Source of the DNA: Streptomyces xantholiticus
GTDB lineage: Bacteria; Actinomycetota; Actinomycetes; Streptomycetales; Streptomycetaceae
NCBI RefSeq assembly: GCF_014651015.1
Contig: NZ_BMWB01000017.1
Location: 102,838 to 166,837, forward strand
Direction of reading: 5' to 3'
Length of the DNA: 64,000 bases
A program made the translations under genes and the position numbers. This document shows positions 59,877 through 64,000 of the stretch, piece after piece (positions within the stretch are counted from its first letter, which is position 1; each line of letters starts with the position of its first letter). Below the pieces are notes generated by a model that had not been told where the DNA came from, made no database searches, and saw nothing but the letters and a program-made list of their open reading frames with translations.

Positions 59877-60317
59877 ATGACCACAACCCATCGCATCGTC
59901 GACCTGAGCGAGACCCAGCCCAACCGCAGGCGCGGAGGCGATCTGCGCGCCATGCTCACCCCCACCGCGGTGGGCGCCACGAGCGGCTTCATGGGCCTGG
60001 CGCTCGTCGAGCCCGGCGACCGCATCGGCGAGCACTACCACCCGTACTCCGAGGAGTTCGTGTACGTGGTCGCCGGTGAGCTCGAAGTGGACCTGGACGG
60101 CGAGCCCTTCGCCATCCGCCCGGACCAGGGGCTGCTCATCCCCCCGTATGTGCGACACCGGTTCCGCAACGTGGGCAGCACCCAGGCCCGCATGGTCTTC
60201 CATCTGGGCCCGCTGGCGCCCCGGCCGGAGCTCGGCCACGTCGACACGGAGGAGACCCCCGTGGCGGAGGGCACCGGTGCGCACCTGCCGCCGGAGCGAA
60301 CGGGGTCGGTGTCGTGA
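59877..60317 (+). CDS. Cupin protein of the spore pigment cluster (whiE ORFII-like)
   Basis: 146 residues. A single cupin barrel has metal-ligand motif GEHYHPYSEEFVYVVAGELEVDLDG (H53, H55 and a Glu near 60) and a second motif with a His in PPYVRHRF. Such proteins act in aromatic polyketide clusters as probable cyclases or oxygenases. The ATG is preceded by GGAGG. The stop overlaps the KS-alpha GTG (GTGA). Confidence 0.92.
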   Translation: MTTTHRIVDLSETQPNRRRGGDLRAMLTPTAVGATSGFMGLALVEPGDRIGEHYHPYSEEFVYVVAGELEVDLDGEPFAIRPDQGLLIPPYVRHRFRNVGSTQARMVFHLGPLAPRPELGHVDTEETPVAEGTGAHLPPERTGSVS

Positions 60318-61582
60318 CCCGGCGTGTGGCGGTGACCGGCGTCGGCATCGTCGCACCCGGAGGTGTGGGCGCCCCGGCGTTCTGGGACCTGCTGTCGAGC
60401 GGCCGGACCGCGACCCGCGGGATCACGCTGTTCGATCCGACCGGGTTCCGCTCCCGTATCGCCGCCGAGGTCGACTTCGATCCGCAGGCCCATGGCCTCG
60501 GCGCCGCGGACGCCCAACGCGCCGACCGCTACGTGCAGTTCGCACTGGTCGCCGCCCGGGAGGCCATGGCCGACGCCGGCCTCGACGCGGCGACGCTCGA
60601 TCCGTGGCGGACCGCCGTGTCGATGGGCACCGCCGTGGGCGGCACCACCCGGCTGGAACGCGACTATGTGAAGGTCAGCAGCAAGGGCCGGCGCTGGGAC
60701 GTGGACCACAGCGAGGCCGCGCCCCATCTCCACCGCGCCTTCTCCCCCAGCGCCCTCGCATCCGAGGTGGCCGAAGAGGCAGGCGTGCACGGGCCGGTGC
60801 AGACCGTCTCGACGGGGTGCACCTCCGGCCTGGACGCGATCGGCTATGCGTTCCAGGCCATAGAGGACGGCCGGGCCGACGTCTGCATAGCCGGCGCGTC
60901 CGACTCGCCGATCTCCCCGATCACGGTCGCCTGCTTCGACGCCATCAAGGCGACCTCCCCCAACAACGACGACCCGGCCCACGCGTCCCGCCCCTTCGAC
61001 GCGAACCGGGACGGGTTCGTCATGGGCGAGGGCGGCGCGGTGCTGATCCTCGAGGAGCTGGAGCACGCCCGCGCCCGCGGTGCGCACGTGTACTGCGAGA
61101 TAGGCGGCTACGCCACCTTCGGCAACGCCCACCACATGACCGGCCTGACCCGTGAAGGCCTGGAGATGGCCCGGGCCATCGACGACGCGATGGACCACGC
61201 CCGGCTCGACCGGACGGACATCGACTACGTCAACGCCCACGGCTCCGGCACCCAGCAGAACGACCGGCACGAGACTGCCGCGGTCAAGAGGTCCCTGAAG
61301 GAGCACGCGTACAAAGTGCCGATGAGTTCGATCAAGTCCATGGTCGGCCACTCGCTGGGCGCCATCGGTGCGATAGAACTCGTCGCCTGCGTGCTGGCCC
61401 TGGCCAAGCAGGTCGTGCCGCCCACCGCCAACTACGAGACCCCCGACCCCGAGTGCGACCTGGACTACGTGCCGCGCACCGCCCGACCCCTCAGGCTGCG
61501 CAGTGTGCTGTCGGTGGGAAGCGGCTTCGGCGGCTTCCAGTCCGCGGTCGTCCTCACCCGACCAGGCGGGAGTGCACGATGA
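60314..61582 (+). CDS. Type II polyketide ketosynthase alpha subunit (whiE ORFIII-like)
   Basis: 422 residues from a GTG coupled to the cupin gene. The active-site cysteine is C169 in TVSTGCTSGLDA; the histidines are in YVNAHGSGTQ and MVGHSLGAIG. With the chain-length factor and ACP it builds the poly-beta-ketone chain. Stop overlaps the next start (ATGA), ensuring equal expression of the heterodimer. Confidence 0.96.
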   Translation: MTRRVAVTGVGIVAPGGVGAPAFWDLLSSGRTATRGITLFDPTGFRSRIAAEVDFDPQAHGLGAADAQRADRYVQFALVAAREAMADAGLDAATLDPWRTAVSMGTAVGGTTRLERDYVKVSSKGRRWDVDHSEAAPHLHRAFSPSALASEVAEEAGVHGPVQTVSTGCTSGLDAIGYAFQAIEDGRADVCIAGASDSPISPITVACFDAIKATSPNNDDPAHASRPFDANRDGFVMGEGGAVLILEELEHARARGAHVYCEIGGYATFGNAHHMTGLTREGLEMARAIDDAMDHARLDRTDIDYVNAHGSGTQQNDRHETAAVKRSLKEHAYKVPMSSIKSMVGHSLGAIGAIELVACVLALAKQVVPPTANYETPDPECDLDYVPRTARPLRLRSVLSVGSGFGGFQSAVVLTRPGGSAR

Positions 61583-62832
61583 GCCACGGCAACCGGCGCA
61601 CGCGGCCCCCTGTCGTCACCGGCATCGGTGTCGTCGCCCCCAACGGTGTGGGCGCCGAGACGTTCTGGAAGTCCACCGTCGAAGGCATCAGCGCCCTCGA
61701 CCGGGTCACCCGCGAAGGCTGCGGGCACCTGCCGCTGCGGGTCGCCGGCGAGGTGCGCGGCTTCGACCCGGAGTCGACGGTCGAGCAGCGCTTCCTCGTC
61801 CAGACCGACCGGTTCTCCCACTTCGCGATGGCCGCCGCCGACCTGGCGCTGGCCGACGCCGACATCAGCGGCGGCGCGTACGACGGGACGCCCTACGCCG
61901 TTGGTGTGGTCACCGCCGCCGGGTCCGGCGGCGGTGAGTTCGGCCAGCGCGAGCTCCAGCGGCTGTGGGGACAGGGGTCGACCTATGTCGGCCCGTACCA
62001 GTCCATCGCCTGGTTCTACGCGGCGAGCACCGGGCAGATCTCGATCCGCGGCGGCTTCAAGGGCCCCTGCGGTGTGGTCGCCAGCGACGAGGCGGGCGGC
62101 CTCGACGCCCTCGCGCACGCCGTCGGGGCCGTACGGCGGGGCACGGACACCGTCATCGTCGGTGCGGCGGAGGCACCGCTGGCCCCGTACTCGATCGTCT
62201 GCCAGTTGGGCTACCGGGAGCTGAGCACCTGCGACGACCCGGACCGCGCCTACCGGCCCTTCACGGCGAACGCGTGCGGGTTCGTCCCCGGCGAGGGCGG
62301 CGCCATGCTCGTCGTCGAGGACGAGGAGGCAGCCCGTGGTCGGGGCGCCCGGATCCGTGCGACGGTCGCCGGCCACGCCGCGACGTTCACCGGGGCCTCC
62401 CGGTGGGAGGAGTCACGAGAAGGGCTGGCGCGGGCGATCCGCGGAGCCCTGGACGCCGCGGGCTGCGCGCCCGAGGAGATCGACGTGGTCTTCGCGGACG
62501 CGCTGGGACTGCCGGAGGCCGACCGCGCCGAGGCGCTGGCCATCGCCGACGCGCTCGGCGCGCACGGCTCGCGGGTACCGGTGACCGCCCCGAAGACCGG
62601 GACCGGCCGGGCCTACTGCGGAGCGCCGGTGCTGGACACGGCCGCCGCGGTGCTGGCCCTGGAGCACGGCCTGGTGCCGCCCACCCCCCATGTCTTCGAC
62701 GTGTGCCACGACCTGGCCCTGGTGACCGGCACCGCCCGGCCCGCCGAGCTGCGCACGGCCCTGGTGCTGAGCCGAGGACTGATGGGTTCGAACTCGGCGC
62801 TCGTACTGAGGCGCGGCGCCGACACCCCCTGA
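61579..62832 (+). CDS. Chain-length factor / KS-beta (whiE ORFIV-like)
   Basis: 417 residues. KS-like fold without the active-site Cys: the nucleophile region reads GPCGVVASDEAGGLDA, placing Glu (about residue 171) where chain-length factors usually have Gln. Conserved CLF features include GGGEFGQRELQRLW and GAAEAPLAPYSIVCQ. It pairs with the upstream KS-alpha to define the length of the polyketide (a long, 24-carbon chain is proposed for whiE). Confidence 0.95.
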   Translation: MSHGNRRTRPPVVTGIGVVAPNGVGAETFWKSTVEGISALDRVTREGCGHLPLRVAGEVRGFDPESTVEQRFLVQTDRFSHFAMAAADLALADADISGGAYDGTPYAVGVVTAAGSGGGEFGQRELQRLWGQGSTYVGPYQSIAWFYAASTGQISIRGGFKGPCGVVASDEAGGLDALAHAVGAVRRGTDTVIVGAAEAPLAPYSIVCQLGYRELSTCDDPDRAYRPFTANACGFVPGEGGAMLVVEDEEAARGRGARIRATVAGHAATFTGASRWEESREGLARAIRGALDAAGCAPEEIDVVFADALGLPEADRAEALAIADALGAHGSRVPVTAPKTGTGRAYCGAPVLDTAAAVLALEHGLVPPTPHVFDVCHDLALVTGTARPAELRTALVLSRGLMGSNSALVLRRGADTP

Positions 62833-62847
62833 GAAGGAGAAGTCGCC

Positions 62848-63105
62848 ATGACAGATCGACTGAACGTCGCTGAGCTGGCCGCCCTGATGAAGAAGGGCGC
62901 CGGCGTCACCGTCGACCCCGACGAGATGGAGCAGCGGCCGGACACGCCGTTCGAGGTCTACGGCCTCGACTCGCTCGGGCTGCTCGGCATCGTGGGCGAG
63001 CTGGAGAACCGGTACGGCCGTGCCCTGCCGCCGGAGGCGGACCGCTGCAAGACCCCGCGCGAGTTCCTCGACCTCGTCAACAACTCACTGATGGCTGGAG
63101 CCTGA
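62848..63105 (+). CDS. Acyl carrier protein of the spore pigment cluster (whiE ORFV-like)
   Basis: 85 residues. The phosphopantetheine attachment site is S42 in VYGLDSLGLLG. AAGGAG lies 8 bases before the ATG, 15 bp after the CLF stop. It carries the growing polyketide. Confidence 0.96.
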   Translation: MTDRLNVAELAALMKKGAGVTVDPDEMEQRPDTPFEVYGLDSLGLLGIVGELENRYGRALPPEADRCKTPREFLDLVNNSLMAGA

Positions 63106-63106
63106 C

Positions 63107-63601
63107 ATGCCCGGACACACCGAGAACGAAGTGACCATCGACGCCCCGCTCGACCTCGTGTGGGACGTGACCAACGACCTCGACCACTGGCCGCAGCTGT
63201 TCAGCGAGTACGCGTCGGTGGAGGTCATGGAACGCGAGGGCAACCGGACCGTGTTCCGGCTGACCATGTACCCGGACGAAAAGGGCCAGGTCTGGAGCTG
63301 GGTCTCCGAGCGCGTCGCCGACCGCTCGGCGCTCACGGTCACCGCCCGCCGCGTCGAGACGGGCCCCTTCCAGTACATGAACATCCGCTGGGAGTACGAG
63401 CAGACGCCGCGCGGTGTCCGGATGCGCTGGACGCAGGACTTCGCGATGAAGCCCGACGCGCCCGTCGACGACGAGTGGATGACGGCCAACATCAACCGCA
63501 ACTCCCCCATCCAGATGGACCTCATCCGGAACAAGATCGAGCAGCGCGCCCGGCTCGGCCAGGCGGCGAACGACACCACCGCACCCGTCAACGCGGTCTG
63601 A
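63107..63601 (+). CDS. Polyketide aromatase/cyclase (whiE ORFVI-like)
   Basis: 164 residues, START/Bet v1-like fold. The opening NEVTIDAPLDLVWDVTNDLDHWPQLFSEY and the W/R-rich segment RWEYEQTPRGVRMRWTQDF are typical of single-domain aromatase/cyclases that close the first ring. The start is one base after the ACP stop. Confidence 0.95.
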   Translation: MPGHTENEVTIDAPLDLVWDVTNDLDHWPQLFSEYASVEVMEREGNRTVFRLTMYPDEKGQVWSWVSERVADRSALTVTARRVETGPFQYMNIRWEYEQTPRGVRMRWTQDFAMKPDAPVDDEWMTANINRNSPIQMDLIRNKIEQRARLGQAANDTTAPVNAV

Positions 63602-63640
63602 CCGCTCTGTCCTGTGACGGCATCCGAAGGGACGCCCCCG

Positions 63641-63964
63641 ATGCACCACGCCCTGATCGTCGCCCGGATGGCCCCGGGCTCCGCCCCCGACATCGCCGAA
63701 GTGTTCGCGGCCTCCGACAGCGGTGAACTGCCGCACCTCGTCGGGGTGAAGCGGCGCAGCCTGTTCCAGTTCGGCGACGTCTACCTGCATCTGATCGAGT
63801 CGGACCGGCCTCCCGGGCCGTCCATCGCCAAGCTGACGGACCATCCGGAGTTCCGGGACATCAGCGACCGGCTCGCCGCCTTCGTCAGCCCGTACGATCC
63901 GCAGACCTGGCGGAGTCCGAAGGACGCCATGGCCCAGCAGTTCTACTCATGGCAGAGCGACTGA
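63641..63964 (+). CDS. TcmI-family polyketide cyclase (whiE ORFVII-like)
   Basis: 107 residues, dimeric ferredoxin-like fold (MHHALIVARMAPGSAPDIAEVFAASD; LPHLVGVKRRSLFQFGDVYLHLIE). It likely catalyses a late cyclisation. ATG 63641 with GAAGGGA upstream is preferred to a GTG nine codons earlier. The end of the cluster is within 40 bp of the right edge, so a further gene could follow outside. Confidence 0.92.
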   Translation: MHHALIVARMAPGSAPDIAEVFAASDSGELPHLVGVKRRSLFQFGDVYLHLIESDRPPGPSIAKLTDHPEFRDISDRLAAFVSPYDPQTWRSPKDAMAQQFYSWQSD

Positions 63965-64000
63965 CCGGTACGGTCCGGTACGCCGCACAGCCGTCGGCCC

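Overview
The window is a stretch of high-GC actinobacterial chromosome, almost certainly from Streptomyces. GC-rich third positions, GTG/TTG starts, and Ala/Pro/Gly-rich tails all fit. So do an MsiK-type maltose ABC cluster without its own ATPase, a secreted amylase and amylopullulanase, and a whiE-type spore-pigment cluster. No tRNA, rRNA, insertion sequence or CRISPR array was seen.

Region 1 (1-12.9 kb, all minus strand) is the most unusual part. It looks like one long, translationally coupled operon. In transcription order it encodes a Crp/Fnr-type cyclic-nucleotide-binding regulator, a class III nucleotide-cyclase-like protein, a large P-loop-like protein with a degenerate Walker A, an SPFH/band-7-like protein, a PycTM-type membrane protein (the effector family of Pycsar anti-phage systems), a secreted and membrane-anchored von Willebrand A protein, a 1174-residue tubulin-like GTPase-fold protein, and an unrecognised protein that runs off the left edge. 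The cyclase C-terminus and the P-loop protein N-terminus share a short motif. Together the genes look like an elaborated cyclic-nucleotide signalling or conflict system. That is an inference from gene content, not a demonstrated function.

Region 2 (13.2-17.3 kb) is a Hen1-Pnkp RNA end-healing and sealing pair closed by a strong hairpin. Region 3 (17.3-22 kb) holds housekeeping or poorly known genes: homocysteine methyltransferase, an LLM-class F420 oxidoreductase, a small conserved actinobacterial protein, a MazG-like pyrophosphohydrolase overlapping an ABC-type ATPase gene, and a stand-alone SepF-like protein.

Region 4 (22-38.1 kb) is the starch/maltodextrin locus: pullulanase-amylase fusion, alpha-amylase with CBM20, a LacI-family regulator, alpha-glucosidase, MalG, MalF and MalE, then divergent MalR and a PfkB-type kinase. 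Two similar LacI repressors bracket the operon, and two similarly arranged operator regions lie upstream of the amylase and malE. A decayed fragment of another sugar permease follows at 38.2 kb. Region 5 (38.4-41.7 kb) contains two overlapping SDR oxidoreductase genes and an MFS transporter.

Region 6 (41.7-53.2 kb) is a tightly packed minus-strand cluster for nucleotide-heptose synthesis and glycan assembly: GmhA, HldE, GmhB, two GT9 heptosyltransferase-like proteins, three other glycosyltransferases, a carbamoyltransferase and a nucleotide-sugar epimerase/decarboxylase. Region 7 (53.5-56.2 kb) has a zinc alcohol dehydrogenase and an NADP-type glutamate dehydrogenase. Region 8 (56.8-64 kb) matches the whiE grey spore pigment type II polyketide cluster in order and orientation: divergent FAD hydroxylase (ORFVIII-like), then SchA/CurD-like protein, cupin, KS-alpha, chain-length factor, ACP, aromatase/cyclase and a small TcmI-type cyclase.
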